DNA from: Shinella curvata
GTDB taxonomy: Bacteria > Pseudomonadota > Alphaproteobacteria > Rhizobiales > Rhizobiaceae
Reading direction: 5' to 3'
NCBI RefSeq assembly: GCF_022899935.1
Contig: NZ_JALJCJ010000008.1
Coordinates: 1-64,000 of the forward strand
Length of the DNA stretch: 64,000 bases
Shown here: in pieces, positions 16,175 to 25,896 of the stretch
Layout: each line of letters starts with the position of its first letter
How positions within the stretch are numbered: the stretch's first letter is position 1
Position numbers and translations under genes: made by a program
The notes under the pieces: model-generated
Database searches by the model: none
What the model saw: only the letters and a program-made list of their open reading frames with translations
What the model was told of the DNA's origin: nothing

Positions 16175-17428
16175 CTACTTGCTCGCGACCTGCAGTTTTG
16201 CCTGCTCCAAAGACCAGTACTCCATGTCGAACAGGTCGGCCTCGCCGATGGGGGTGAAGCGGCCATAGGCTTCGGCGGCGTTGATGGCGCGTGTCGCCTG
16301 CTCGCAGAGATCGCCGCCGATTATGGCGGCCTTTGCGCTCGCACCCAGCGCATAGACGCCCTCGCTCCTGACGAGGACAACGCGCGGAGTGACGTCGAGC
16401 ATCTGCTTCGGCTCACTGGTCCGGATGGCGTTGCGCTCGAAATAAGCCCTGTAGCGCTCGGCATAGGAGGCAAGCGCCGCATCGATCGCGGCGGCATCCG
16501 CATCGGCCTCGATGACCATCGGCCACGGTTTGATGCGGATGACGTGGTCGGGCGTAACCGTGCCGCGCAGACTGATCTCCTCCAGATCAGCCTTATCCGC
16601 ATGGGCGCGGATGGCGTCGGTGGAGCGATAGTCGAGGAAGACGCCTTTGGCGAAAGGCGAGCCGTCACAGACAAGCGCCGTCTCGAGCCGCGCCCTCAGA
16701 GCCGTGTCTTCCGGGCCATCGCTGGGCTGCGGACCGGAGAGCGCCACACCCTTCTGGGCAAGCTCCTGCTCGGCCATGGTGACGAATTCGATCATCAGTT
16801 CGTAGGAGGCGCGGGCATCGTCGGCGAAGGTGAAGAGGCCGTGGTTCTCCAGCCAGAGGCCCTCGCAGCCCGGATGCTCGCCGTAGATGCGATCAGCGAC
16901 GATGGAAAGGTCGAAGCCCGGCATGACATAGGGCACATAGGCGAGCCGCTCGCCATAGATGCGCCGGACGGTCTCGCGCATGTCCGGCTGGTCGGCCAGC
17001 GCCAGGATCGCTGTCGCATGCGTATGGTCGACGAAGGCAAAAGGCAGGAACGCGTGCAGCAGCGCCTCGACGGAAGGGTTGGGCGCATCCGCATCGATGA
17101 GGCTGGCGCGCAGCAGCGATACCATGTCCGGATCGGAAAGCCTGGGTCCATTGCGGGTTTCCAGCAGCGGTTCGAGCCGCACGGCGGGCAGGCCCGGCGC
17201 CTCGATCGTGTCGAGATCCCAGCCGCTGCCCTTGATATGCATCAACGCTTCGCCACCTTCGGACGTGACCTTGATGGAGGTGTTGCCGCCGCCATGCAGC
17301 ACGAGATCGGGATCGCCGCCGATGATGCGGGAGGTGTATATACGAAGGCCGAGCGCCTCGCTCTGTCCTGCCGCCAGGGCGGCCTCCACGTAGCGGGCTG
17401 CGGTCTCGTCGTTCCAGCGGCTTTCCAT
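16175..17428 (-). CDS. Class II aldolase/adducin-family protein of the lsr operon
   Basis: 417 residues. It has the zinc-site signatures of class II aldolases: FVDHTHATAILA (His-x-His) and LWLENHGLFTFADD (third His), plus GGGNTSIKV near the N-terminus. It resembles the aldolase half of RhaD-type enzymes; the SDR half is absent. It is the last gene of lsrACDB. The thiolase LsrF that finishes AI-2 degradation in Escherichia coli is missing, so this enzyme may cleave a phospho-AI-2-derived sugar phosphate instead (inference). The ATG at 17428 has AGGA eight bases upstream; the in-frame TTG at 17449 is less likely. Confidence 0.85.
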   Translation of the reverse strand: MESRWNDETAARYVEAALAAGQSEALGLRIYTSRIIGGDPDLVLHGGGNTSIKVTSEGGEALMHIKGSGWDLDTIEAPGLPAVRLEPLLETRNGPRLSDPDMVSLLRASLIDADAPNPSVEALLHAFLPFAFVDHTHATAILALADQPDMRETVRRIYGERLAYVPYVMPGFDLSIVADRIYGEHPGCEGLWLENHGLFTFADDARASYELMIEFVTMAEQELAQKGVALSGPQPSDGPEDTALRARLETALVCDGSPFAKGVFLDYRSTDAIRAHADKADLEEISLRGTVTPDHVIRIKPWPMVIEADADAAAIDAALASYAERYRAYFERNAIRTSEPKQMLDVTPRVVLVRSEGVYALGASAKAAIIGGDLCEQATRAINAAEAYGRFTPIGEADLFDMEYWSLEQAKLQVASK

Positions 17429-17457
17429 GCGTACCGTCCTGTTTTTCAAAATGGATA

Positions 17458-17483
17458 CGGCGGGCAGCCGAAGCCGCCCGCCG
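17458..17483 (-). promoter_or_regulatory. Intercistronic hairpin between lsrB and the aldolase gene
   Basis: A perfect 8-bp inverted repeat (CGGCGGGC / GCCCGCCG) with a 10-base loop in the 66-bp gap. No T-run follows, so mRNA stabilisation of the upstream lsrB message or partial attenuation is more likely than full termination. Confidence 0.6.
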
Positions 17484-17494
17484 CTTGTGCGTGA

Positions 17495-18526
17495 TCAGAA
17501 GTCGAAGTTGGCGATATTGTCCTTGGTAAAGACCGTGCGCTCGGGAAGCAGGATGATGCCGTTGCCGTCGGCTTCGTAGTCGTAGCCCTGTACCTTGTTG
17601 GCCGCGACTTCGACGGTGCCGACGCCCGGGATTTCCAGCTTGTCGCCGACCTTCAGCGGGCCGTTCTTCAGGACGTGATCGGCAACATAGACCGAAATCT
17701 TGCCCTGCTGCGTGACATCCCACAGGCCGAAACGCTGGATGGTACCCCGCTCGATATATGGACGCATGACGTTCGGCGTGGAAAAGCCCACGATGGTGAC
17801 ACCCTCGGCACGCTTCAGGTTTTCCGCAGCCTGCGCGGCGGCCGGCAGGGCATTGGCATCGGGCGCGATGATCGCATCGAGATCCGGATAGGTCTGCAGG
17901 ATGCTTTCGGCCGTCTGCAGCGACTTCTGCGCGTCGTTATAGCCGTACTGGGTGGTGACGATCTCCCAGCCGGGATGTTCCTTGGCGATCTTCGCCTTGG
18001 CCGCTTCCGCCCAGGCGTTTTGGTCTGTGACAGTCGGGCTAGAATAGAAGAAAGCGACTTTGGCCTTTTCCTTGGTCACGCCTTCGGCTGCCATATCGAC
18101 CAGCAGGCTGCCGAGCTGCTCGGGCGTGCCCTGGTTGATGTAATAGCTGCGGCAATCCGGGTTGACGTCGCTGTCCCAGGTCATGACGAGTACGCCGCGC
18201 TCCATGGCGCGCTTCAGCGCCGGGCACAGCCCGTCCGGCGAGACGGAGGAGACGATCAGCGCATTGTAGCCCTGGTTGACGAAGTTGTTGATGAACTGCA
18301 CCTGGCCGGAAACGCTGGGTTCCGTCGGTCCGTCATAGATGACCTTCACGCCGAGTTCTTCGCCCGCCTTCGTCGCGCCGGCGCCGCCGGAGGTGAAGAA
18401 GCCGACGCCCACCAGCTTGGGGATGAAGGCGATCTGGTTTTCGGCATGGGCCGTGCCCGAGGCGAGCATGGTGCCGGCAACGAGGGCAGCGGCAAGAGCG
18501 CCGGATTTTAACATGGACTTGATCAT
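17495..18526 (-). CDS. lsrB: Autoinducer-2 binding protein LsrB
   Basis: 343 residues. A signal peptide ends in GTAHA, followed by a mature domain that follows enterobacterial LsrB closely: [64 protein letters not shown] and [10 protein letters not shown]. The residues known to contact R-THMF (a Lys in IPKLVG, an Asp in TWDSD, Asp-Gln in TVTDQN, Pro and Ala in APDANALPA) all appear conserved, so genuine AI-2 binding in the periplasm is expected. The second ATG (18526) has AGGAGG at better spacing than the first (18532). Delivers AI-2 to LsrCD-LsrA. Confidence 0.95.
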   Translation of the reverse strand: MIKSMLKSGALAAALVAGTMLASGTAHAENQIAFIPKLVGVGFFTSGGAGATKAGEELGVKVIYDGPTEPSVSGQVQFINNFVNQGYNALIVSSVSPDGLCPALKRAMERGVLVMTWDSDVNPDCRSYYINQGTPEQLGSLLVDMAAEGVTKEKAKVAFFYSSPTVTDQNAWAEAAKAKIAKEHPGWEIVTTQYGYNDAQKSLQTAESILQTYPDLDAIIAPDANALPAAAQAAENLKRAEGVTIVGFSTPNVMRPYIERGTIQRFGLWDVTQQGKISVYVADHVLKNGPLKVGDKLEIPGVGTVEVAANKVQGYDYEADGNGIILLPERTVFTKDNIANFDF

Positions 18527-18528
18527 TC

Positions 18529-19542
18529 TCATTCTCCTCCTGAAGTAACTGCCGCCCGGGATTTTTTCTGTTGCCGGGCGACGGCGATGAAATCGGCCAG
18601 CATGGCGCTTCCGTGGCGCAATGCGACCGCGACAACCAGCAACCCTCCCGAAAGTGCGCTGGAAATCTGGCTGGGCACACCGGTGGCCTGCAGGCCCTGC
18701 TGCAGGTAACCGATGACGAAGGTGGCAATCAGCGTGCCGAGGATGGACCCCTGGCCGCCATAGATGGAGGCGCCGCCGAGGACAGCGGCCGTAACCGCCG
18801 GCAGCAGCGTCGCCGAACCGAGGTCGACGCGGGCCGAACCGAAATAGGCGGACATTACAAGACCCGCGATGGCGGCCGAAATACCGGTGATGACATAGGT
18901 GATGGTCTGCACGCGCCCGACCGGCATGCCGGCGAAGCGCGCAGCACTTTCCGACTGGCCGGACAGGAACACGGCCCGGCCGAAGCGCGTGAAATGCAAA
19001 AGCACGATCAGGACGAGCGCAAACACTAGGAACAGCGCCAGCGGCGCCGGCAGGCCGAGAAACTGGGCATAGCCGAAGGCGTTGAAGACATCCGGAAAGT
19101 TGCCGATGCCCTCATAACCACCAGCGCCGACGAGGCCCGACGCGACCGTCGCGGTGCCTTGGAAGAGGTAGAGGCTGCCGAGTGTCACGACGAGCGGCTG
19201 GATCTTCGACAGGTGGATGATTGTGGCATTGAGCAGCCCGCAGAGCGCTCCGGCGACGAGCGCCAGCGCAATCGAGAGCGGCAGCGGCACACCGTAGAAG
19301 GTGGCGACGCCGAAGACGATGGCGGCAAGGCCAATGACCGAGGCGAAGGACACATCGATGCCGCCGGCGATGATGACGAGGGTGAGCGGCAGGGCTACGA
19401 TGCCGATCTGCACGAAGTCGGATGTCCCGTAGATCAGGTTCGCGACGTTGAGGAAGCGCGGATTGATGATGCCGAAGATGACAAGTTCGGCGACCAGCAT
19501 GGCAAGGAGTGCGGTCTCCCAGCGGAAGATCAGCTTTTTCAT
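18529..19542 (-). CDS. lsrD: AI-2 ABC transporter permease LsrD
   Basis: 337 residues, about ten membrane helices of the BPD_transp_2 (ribose/AI-2) permease family. It has the [15 protein letters not shown] motif and the cytoplasmic EAA-like region [18 protein letters not shown]. It starts inside the end of lsrC (ATGA overlap) and ends 3 bp before lsrB, showing tight translational coupling. Pairs with LsrC as the membrane channel. Confidence 0.92.
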   Translation of the reverse strand: MKKLIFRWETALLAMLVAELVIFGIINPRFLNVANLIYGTSDFVQIGIVALPLTLVIIAGGIDVSFASVIGLAAIVFGVATFYGVPLPLSIALALVAGALCGLLNATIIHLSKIQPLVVTLGSLYLFQGTATVASGLVGAGGYEGIGNFPDVFNAFGYAQFLGLPAPLALFLVFALVLIVLLHFTRFGRAVFLSGQSESAARFAGMPVGRVQTITYVITGISAAIAGLVMSAYFGSARVDLGSATLLPAVTAAVLGGASIYGGQGSILGTLIATFVIGYLQQGLQATGVPSQISSALSGGLLVVAVALRHGSAMLADFIAVARQQKKSRAAVTSGGE

Positions 19543-20570
19543 CGGCCCGCCTCCAAGGTCTGTGCCGTTGTCTTTTCATCGGATGGGACCGGGCCACGCT
19601 CATGGACGGCATAGCGGCGGGCACGGATACGGCGGTCGATGATCTGGCGGATGCGCCCGTCAAGTAAAAGCACCGAAAGCAGGATGGCGCCGGCGATGAA
19701 GTCGTTCCAGTAGGCCGGGATTTTCAGGAACACGAGCGCGCTGTCGATCGACGTGATGAAGATGACGGCGGAAAACACGCCCGCGACCGAGCCGGTGCCG
19801 CCGAGCAGGCTGACACCGCCGAGCACGTTGACGGCGATCGCCTTCAGCTCGACACCGTTGCCGGCCTGGTTGGGGATGAAGCCGATCTGTGCGGCAAAGA
19901 CGAGGCCGGCAAGTGCGGCGCAAAGCCCCGTCGCAACGAAGGCGGTGAACTGAACGCGCCTGACCGGCACGCCGAGATGGTGCGCGGCGGCTCGGTTGTC
20001 GCCGACCGCATAGAAATAGCGGCCGAACCGCGTCTTGCGCAGGAAGACCCAGGCGAGCACGACGAGAGCGAGAACCACGACGGTCACCGCCGAGAAGCCG
20101 AAACCGAGATTGCCGGCGAGCGCCTTGAGACCCTGCGGCAGGTCCTCGATCCAGCGGCCTCCCGTCAGCACCAGCATGATGCCGCGATAGAGGCCGAGCG
20201 TGCCGAGCGTGGCCACGATGGAGGGAATGCCGAGATAGGCGACCATCAACCCGTTGAAGGCGCCGGCGGCAGCCCCGGTCATCAGGCAGAAGACGATGGC
20301 GAGCGACAGGCCGGCGCCAGCATTAAGCGAGAGGCCCAGCACCGCAGCACTCAGGCCCAGCACCGAGCCGCTGGACACATCGATGTTGCGCGTGAGGATG
20401 ACAATCATCGTGCCGAGCGAGATCAGCATCAAGACGAGGCTTTTGGAGATGACCACGGAGGCCGTGGAGCCCGAGAGATAGCCGGGCGCGGTCGCGCCGA
20501 TGGCAGCGTAGGCGACGGCGAGAACGACGATAAGCGTTGCAACGCGGTTGCGCGCGAAAAGATCAAGCAT
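19539..20570 (-). CDS. lsrC: AI-2 ABC transporter permease LsrC
   Basis: 343 residues, multi-spanning permease of the same family as Lsr[20 protein letters not shown], the [18 protein letters not shown] cytoplasmic loop and a long basic cytosolic tail ([19 protein letters not shown]). The start codon at 20570 overlaps the end of lsrA by 8 bp. Upstream in-frame codons belong to the lsrA region and were excluded. Confidence 0.92.
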   Translation of the reverse strand: MLDLFARNRVATLIVVLAVAYAAIGATAPGYLSGSTASVVISKSLVLMLISLGTMIVILTRNIDVSSGSVLGLSAAVLGLSLNAGAGLSLAIVFCLMTGAAAGAFNGLMVAYLGIPSIVATLGTLGLYRGIMLVLTGGRWIEDLPQGLKALAGNLGFGFSAVTVVVLALVVLAWVFLRKTRFGRYFYAVGDNRAAAHHLGVPVRRVQFTAFVATGLCAALAGLVFAAQIGFIPNQAGNGVELKAIAVNVLGGVSLLGGTGSVAGVFSAVIFITSIDSALVFLKIPAYWNDFIAGAILLSVLLLDGRIRQIIDRRIRARRYAVHERGPVPSDEKTTAQTLEAGR

Positions 20571-22065
20571 GACGGGCCTCCGAAGCGCCGAAGGCGAGCC
20601 GGGCGATGGCTTCGACCGAGATGTCGTCCGTGAGTTCCCCGCCGGACTGGCCGAAAGCCATGACCTTGACGCGGTCGGCAAGCTGCTCGATCTCGTCGAA
20701 ATCCGACGAGATGAGGATGATGGCGACGCCATCGGCGGCGAGCTTGCGGATGAGATCGTAGATATCGTTGCGCGCCGCCACATCGACGCCGCGGGTCGGC
20801 TCGTCGAGGATCAGCACCTTCGGCCGGGCAGACAGGCACTTCGCCAGCAGAACCTTCTGCTGGTTGCCGCCCGAAAGGCCGCGTGCTTCCTGGCCGGGGC
20901 CGGTGCACTTGATGCCCATCGAGGACCGGAACGTTTCGAACATCTTACGCTCAGCGCCTGGGCGCAGGAAGAACGGCAGACGATGTACGAGATAGGACGA
21001 GACGTTCCAGAACAGCGGTGCCTCGAGAAAGAGACCGTGCTGCTGGCGGTCCTCCGGCAGATAGACGAGGCCGCGGTCGATGCAGACGCGCGGCGAACGC
21101 CTCTTGAGGTCCGCGCCGTCGAAGACAACGCTGCCCGCCGACTGTGGACGCAGGCCGAACAGCGTTTCGGCGAATTCCGTGCGCCCCGCGCCAACGACGC
21201 CCGCAAGGCCGAGAATTTCGCCCGCCCGGACATCGAGGCTGATATTGCGGAAGCCCTCGCCGCTCAGGCCGCGCACGCTGAGACGCGGCTGGCCGATCTG
21301 CGAGACCTTGCGGCCGCTGCGATCCTTGCCGGACGCCTCGGTGATCTGCACCCGGCTCATGGCATCAATGATCTCCGCATCGCTATAACTGTCGAGCGGG
21401 CCAGACAGCACGATGACACCGTCGCGCAGAACGCTGATCGTGCGGCAGATTTCGCGGATTTCTCGCAGCTTGTGCGAAATGAAGAAGATGCCGACGCCCT
21501 GGGCCTGCAACTTGCGCACCCGCTGGAACAGCGCATTCGTCTCAAAGGGCGTCAGCGCGGATGTGGGCTCGTCGAGGATAAGCACACGCGCATCACGCAC
21601 GAGGCCGCGCAGGATTTCGACGATCTGCCGCTCGGCGATTTCGAGCGCGGCGGCCTGCGCATCGAGATCGAGCGAGACTGCAAGCTCGGCCACCAGCTGC
21701 TCGACACGCGGGCGCAGCGCCCGCGGCGAGGCGGCAAGGCCGAGGCAGATGTTTTCGAGAACGCTCTGGTTGGGCAGGATATGCGCTTCCTGCGGCACGA
21801 GATAGAGACCGAGCTCCTGCGCATGGGCTGGCGAGGCCTGAGTGAGCGCCCGGTCGTTGATTTCGATTGCGCCGGAATTGGCCGGAATGACGCCCGACAT
21901 GATCTTCATGAGGCTCGACTTACCCGCACCGTTGCCGCCGAGAAGCGCATGCACCTCCCCCGCCTGCAAGGCGAGCGAAACGCCCTTCAGCACCGGGACG
22001 GCGCCGTAGGACTTCCAGATATCCGTCAGCTGCGCGACCCTCCCGGTCGCCGCTTGATCCGTCAT
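20563..22065 (-). CDS. lsrA: AI-2 ABC transporter ATPase LsrA (double ATPase)
   Basis: About 500 residues with two ATP-binding cassettes. The first has Walker A GGNGAGKS and Walker B VLILDEPTSAL. The second has the degenerate Walker A GVVGAGRT, signature LSGGNQQK and Walker B VLILDEPTRGVD. This asymmetry is normal for sugar-type importers such as RbsA and LsrA. It energises AI-2 import through LsrCD. ATG 22065 is preceded by AGGTG; ATG 22080 is a possible earlier start. First gene of the - strand lsr operon, divergent from lsrR. Confidence 0.92.
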   Translation of the reverse strand: MTDQAATGRVAQLTDIWKSYGAVPVLKGVSLALQAGEVHALLGGNGAGKSSLMKIMSGVIPANSGAIEINDRALTQASPAHAQELGLYLVPQEAHILPNQSVLENICLGLAASPRALRPRVEQLVAELAVSLDLDAQAAALEIAERQIVEILRGLVRDARVLILDEPTSALTPFETNALFQRVRKLQAQGVGIFFISHKLREIREICRTISVLRDGVIVLSGPLDSYSDAEIIDAMSRVQITEASGKDRSGRKVSQIGQPRLSVRGLSGEGFRNISLDVRAGEILGLAGVVGAGRTEFAETLFGLRPQSAGSVVFDGADLKRRSPRVCIDRGLVYLPEDRQQHGLFLEAPLFWNVSSYLVHRLPFFLRPGAERKMFETFRSSMGIKCTGPGQEARGLSGGNQQKVLLAKCLSARPKVLILDEPTRGVDVAARNDIYDLIRKLAADGVAIILISSDFDEIEQLADRVKVMAFGQSGGELTDDISVEAIARLAFGASEARHA

Positions 22066-22302
22066 TCTGCACCTGTTCATATGTAATTTACACCAATCAT
22101 GTGATCATAGTGGAGGGTGGCCGTCAATATGCTCACAGCGGGCTGTATCACCACACACGCCCGATATTGCGCTGCAAAATATGATTTATTGGCGAGAATC
22201 AATCAATTGAGGGCGCAAAGATTTTTTCGCGATCCGGACGCGTTGACGTGACAAAAGTTTATTTGCTATTCAAATGATCAGGAATGACCAAAGGGGCGCT
22301 TC
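22066..22302. promoter_or_regulatory. lsrA-lsrR divergent control region
   Basis: Between the divergent operons, TGATCA occurs at 22102-22107 and 22275-22280, each close to one start codon. An inverted repeat TGATT-N10-AATCA sits between them at about 22179-22198. For lsrR a sigma-70-like promoter is visible: TTGACG (22243-22248), 17-bp spacer, CTATTC (22266-22271), so the right TGATCA overlaps the expected transcription start. These are plausible LsrR operators, but the assignment is inferred. Confidence 0.55.
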
Positions 22303-23250
22303 ATGGCGGTGGATAACGGGGAATGGAGTTATGCCGATACGGACGAGGAAATCCTCACCCGCATCGCGTGGTATTATTACAACGACGGCCTGACGCAGAA
22401 CGAGATCGGCGAGAAGCTGAACATGTCGCGCATCAAGGTGTCGCGCCTGCTCGAAAGCGGCCGTCGCTCCGGCATCATTCAGGTGCGCATCAATTCGCGT
22501 TATCAGGGCTGCCTCACCCTCGAACGGCAGATCAAGGAACGCTACGGGCTGCTTGAGGCCTATGTCGTGCCGCAGTTGCCCGATCAGGACCCCAGCGACC
22601 GGCTGGGTCAGGCCGCGGCACAGTTCCTGATGCAGCGCCTCCAGACCGATGATCTGCTGGCAGTCGGCTGGGGGGCCACTGTCTCTAACACCATCCAGCG
22701 GCTTGGCCATCTCGCCAACGAGCGCAATATTGGCCTCGTCAGCCTCACAGGTGGCGTGAGCACCTATGTTGACGGCATGCGCACGGCCAATTGGGGCAGT
22801 GGTGTGCATCTGGTGCCGGCACCGCTCGTCGTGCGCGACCCGGACGTGGCGCGCAATCTTTCGTCCGAACCGGCCGTCGCGAACCTGCTCGACATGGCGC
22901 TCAATGCCACCTACCAACTCGTCGGTATCGGCGAGCTTTCTCCGGCCTCGACGGTGGTGCGGGCCGGCTATGTCAGCCCCGACGAGGTGGAGCCGCTGCG
23001 CCGTAAGGGCGCGGTCGGCGATATCCTTTGCCAGTTCTACAACGAACGCGGCGAAGCGCTCGATCTGCCCCTGCATGACCGGGTGATCGGCGTGAAGCTC
23101 GCGGCCCTGTCGCGCGCTGAAAAGGTCGTCGCGGCCGCAGGCGGCATCCAGAAGGTGCAGGCCATCCACGCCGCACTGCGCGGAAAGTTCGTCGGCATCC
23201 TCATCACGGACGAAACGACGGCCGCCGGCCTCCTCGAGATCAAGGACTGA
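22303..23250 (+). CDS. lsrR: SorC-family regulator LsrR
   Basis: 315 residues, the length of LsrR. An N-terminal HTH (about 22-60: YYNDGLTQNEIGEKLNMSR) precedes a SorC sugar-phosphate-binding domain (65-315) with AVGWGATVSNTI and the C-terminal GILITDETTAAGLLE. In enterobacteria LsrR represses lsr until phospho-AI-2 binds. Its divergent position next to lsrA and six bases upstream of lsrK fits that role. Confidence 0.9.
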   Translation: MAVDNGEWSYADTDEEILTRIAWYYYNDGLTQNEIGEKLNMSRIKVSRLLESGRRSGIIQVRINSRYQGCLTLERQIKERYGLLEAYVVPQLPDQDPSDRLGQAAAQFLMQRLQTDDLLAVGWGATVSNTIQRLGHLANERNIGLVSLTGGVSTYVDGMRTANWGSGVHLVPAPLVVRDPDVARNLSSEPAVANLLDMALNATYQLVGIGELSPASTVVRAGYVSPDEVEPLRRKGAVGDILCQFYNERGEALDLPLHDRVIGVKLAALSRAEKVVAAAGGIQKVQAIHAALRGKFVGILITDETTAAGLLEIKD

Positions 23251-23256
23251 AGCCCC

Positions 23257-24819
23257 ATGACGACGACATATCTGCTGGCCGTCGATGCCGGCACCGGCAG
23301 CGGCCGGGCCGTGATCTTCGACGAAAACGGCAACCAGATCGCCAGCGCCCAGCATGAATGGTGGCACAAGACTGATCCCCGTTTTCCCGGCTCAATGGAT
23401 TTCGACGTGGAAGGCAACTGGACACTCCTTTCGCGCGCCATCCGGCGGGCGATTGCCGAGGCCGGCATAACGGCCGCCGATATCCGCGCGGTCAGTGCCA
23501 CCAGCATGCGCGAGGCCATCGTTGCCTATGATCGCAGTGGACGGGAAATCTGGGCCTGCGCCAATGTCGACAGCCGCGCCGTCAGCGAAGTCCGCGACCT
23601 TAAGCGCGATTTTCCGGACCTCGAAAGCGAGCTCTATGCGCAAAGCGGCCAGACGTTCGCGCTCGGTGCACTGCCGCGCCTGCTCTGGTTGAAGCGTAAC
23701 CTGCCCAACGTCTATGCCCGTATCGACCGCATCAGCATGCTGTCCGACTGGGTGCTGGCGCGCCTGTCCGGCGTTATCGCCAGCGATCCGTCCAATGCAG
23801 GAACGACCGGGCTCTACAGCCTTTCGAAACGGGACTGGCTGCCGGAAGCGATGGCCAAGGCCGGCATGCGCGACGATATCTTCCCCGAAAGCGTCGAGCC
23901 CGGCACCGTCGTCGGCCGCGTGACGGAAAAGGCGGCCGACGAGACCGGCCTTGCCCCCGGCACCTTCGTTGTCATGGGCGGCGGCGACTGCCAGAGCGGC
24001 GCGGCTGCTATCGGCGTCGTCAACGAGGGCGACTGCGCCGTGCTCGGCGGCACCTTCTGGCAGCAGGTGGTGAATGTCGGCCCTGATGTCTCCGATCCGT
24101 CCATGGATCTGCGCATCAATCCGCATGTCGTGACCGGCCTCAACCAGGCCGAGGCGATCAGCTTCTTCGTCGGCATCGTCATGCGCTGGTTCCGCGACAG
24201 TTTCGGCGCCGAGGAAATGGCGGCGGCCGGCCCGGGCGGCGATGCCTACCGGCTGCTGGAAGAGAAGGCGGCCAACGTGCCCGTCGGCGCATACGGCATC
24301 GTCCCGGTCTTTTCCGACGTCATGCATTACGGCAACTGGTATCACGCCGCCCCTTCGCTGCTGAACCTGTCCATCGATCCCGAAAAATCCGGCAAGGCCG
24401 CGATCTTCCGCGCCCTGCAGGAGAATGCGGCGATTGTCGCGGCGCGCAATCTTTCGGCCATCTTCAAGCTGTCAGGCAAGGCGCCCGACAAGATCGTCTT
24501 TGCCGCCGGCGCATCGAAATCCGCCCATTGGTCGCAGATCCTGTCGAGTGCCACCGGTCTTCCGGTAGTCACCCCCGTCGTGAAGGAAGCGACCGCGCTC
24601 GGCTGCGCGGCCGCCGCGGCCATCGGCATCGGTCTGCGCCGAGATTTCGTCGAGGTGGCGGATGGCTGGGTGCGCTGGGACAGGCACTTCGAGCCGAATT
24701 TCACGCACAAGGCCATCTATGACGAGGCAGGCGAGCGCTGGGCACGGGCTTACGCGCTGCAGCGCCAGCTTGTCGACGAAGGCGTCACCACCTCCATGTG
24801 GAAAGCGCCGGGCCTTTGA
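23257..24819 (+). CDS. lsrK: Autoinducer-2 kinase LsrK
   Basis: 520 residues, FGGY carbohydrate-kinase family with the LsrK pattern. The N-terminal phosphate loop is LLAVDAGTGSGRAVIFDENG; MDFDVEGNW, SATSMREAIVAYDRSG, VVMGGGDCQSGA and the C-terminal FAAGASKSAHWSQIL complete it. It phosphorylates linear DPD (AI-2) in the cytosol, trapping the signal and making the LsrR inducer. It starts 6 bp after lsrR, so the two are co-transcribed. Intact. Confidence 0.93.
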   Translation: MTTTYLLAVDAGTGSGRAVIFDENGNQIASAQHEWWHKTDPRFPGSMDFDVEGNWTLLSRAIRRAIAEAGITAADIRAVSATSMREAIVAYDRSGREIWACANVDSRAVSEVRDLKRDFPDLESELYAQSGQTFALGALPRLLWLKRNLPNVYARIDRISMLSDWVLARLSGVIASDPSNAGTTGLYSLSKRDWLPEAMAKAGMRDDIFPESVEPGTVVGRVTEKAADETGLAPGTFVVMGGGDCQSGAAAIGVVNEGDCAVLGGTFWQQVVNVGPDVSDPSMDLRINPHVVTGLNQAEAISFFVGIVMRWFRDSFGAEEMAAAGPGGDAYRLLEEKAANVPVGAYGIVPVFSDVMHYGNWYHAAPSLLNLSIDPEKSGKAAIFRALQENAAIVAARNLSAIFKLSGKAPDKIVFAAGASKSAHWSQILSSATGLPVVTPVVKEATALGCAAAAAIGIGLRRDFVEVADGWVRWDRHFEPNFTHKAIYDEAGERWARAYALQRQLVDEGVTTSMWKAPGL

Positions 24820-24860
24820 CCCTTTCATCTAAGAGTTCAACATATAGCAAGGAATAAGAC

Positions 24861-25166
24861 ATGCTCATCCAGATGGTCAGCATCAACGTCAAGCCGGGCC
24901 ATGCCGCGGAGTTCCTCGAGGCGTTCCGCATCAATTACGAGGGCACCCGGCAGGAGCGGGGCAATGTGCGCTTTGACGTGCTTCGCAATCCCGAAGACGA
25001 AAACAGCTTTATGATCTACGAAGTGTTCACCTCGCCGGAAGCCGTCGACGAGCACCGCAAGACCCCGCACTATCAAGAATGTGTACGCCGGATCGACCCG
25101 ATTCTCGCAGGCCCGCGGACCAAAACCTTTTTCAATGCCGAAATGGCAGATTTCCTCGGCACCTAA
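24861..25166 (+). CDS. lsrG: Phospho-AI-2 isomerase LsrG
   Basis: 101 residues, an ABM/dimeric alpha-beta-barrel protein matching LsrG: MVSINVKPGHAAEFLEAFR, RFDVLRNPEDENSFMIYEVF, HRKTPHYQEC and the final FFNAEM. LsrG isomerises phospho-DPD (P-DPD) to 3-hydroxy-2,4-pentadione-5-phosphate, lowering the inducer. It follows lsrK by 41 bp in the lsrR operon rather than closing the transporter operon as in Escherichia coli. Confidence 0.88.
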   Translation: MLIQMVSINVKPGHAAEFLEAFRINYEGTRQERGNVRFDVLRNPEDENSFMIYEVFTSPEAVDEHRKTPHYQECVRRIDPILAGPRTKTFFNAEMADFLGT

Positions 25167-25896
25167 ATCAGTAACGGCGCGTGGCACGACATCGTCTGGC
25201 GCTCGGGGGAACTGTGTGACGAGTTTGCAAGCCTCTTGGGGCGTTTCGATGTGGTTATAACGGCCGCGTCAGCCTCCGAAGCGCCGCGCATGGGCGACGG
25301 TACTTCTGGGATGGTCCTGAAAAGTCGAGTTTCGCTCTGCGGTGGAATTTGGCGGGCTATCCCGCCGTTGCCGTATGCATGGGGTTCGTGCCGAAACGAC
25401 TCCCGCTCGCCTTACAAGTCGGAGCAGGCCTTTCGACGTACCACTCTTTTCCAGGTGGCAAGGCACTTGGAAGCGTCGTCGTTTTGGCGAACGATGCGAC
25501 GCTGTTTGTACGACGTATGTGTCGACGCAGCCTTTAGATGTCGTGTGGAATCGAAGGATGCCAAGCCCTCGCATTAAAGTCGCGCTGCGTCATGTCTCAG
25601 GAACGAAAATGGAAATGCCACACCGGACAGTACATCAGTTCCATACGTCTCCGTAAGCGACGGAGTTGGTATTTTCAGCTGCTTAAGGGATCCGACCAAG
25701 CGGTCGTGGGTTCGATTCCCTTCGAGAGCTTTTTTACTGCTCGTCCAAAATCATCCCCGTGGCATATCCATCGGTAAATTCCATCAGCGCGCCCGTTCCC
25801 TCTCATTGATCAAAGGTCGGATTTTTTTGAATGGGAATACCCCGGCCCGCTTTTACAGTGAGTTGACGAAACCGGTCCGTCTGATTCGGCCTCCTC
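25167..25896. other. Gene-free stretch between lsr and the RTX gene
   Basis: Several overlapping frames exist on both strands but none shows family features or a good ribosome site. The only recognisable item is the tRNA-like repeat near 25656-25729. It may be decayed DNA at an island boundary. Confidence 0.45.
25709..25729 (+). repeat. tRNA T-arm-like repeat, copy C
   Basis: GGTTCGATTCCCTTCGAGAG followed by C. The upstream 50 bp also match copy A at 15343: both carry ATTTTCAGC about 30 bp before and GGTC just before the repeat. It is the most tRNA-like copy but lacks a convincing acceptor stem. Confidence 0.5.

Noticed and set aside
20548-22086. A 512-residue + strand frame opposite lsrA
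   Set aside because: It is the complement of lsrA, which has all ABC motifs. High GC gives long antisense frames throughout the window.
25656-25735. A functional tRNA gene
   Set aside because: T-loop-like sequence is present, but I could not fold an acceptor stem, D-arm and anticodon arm with correct spacing.
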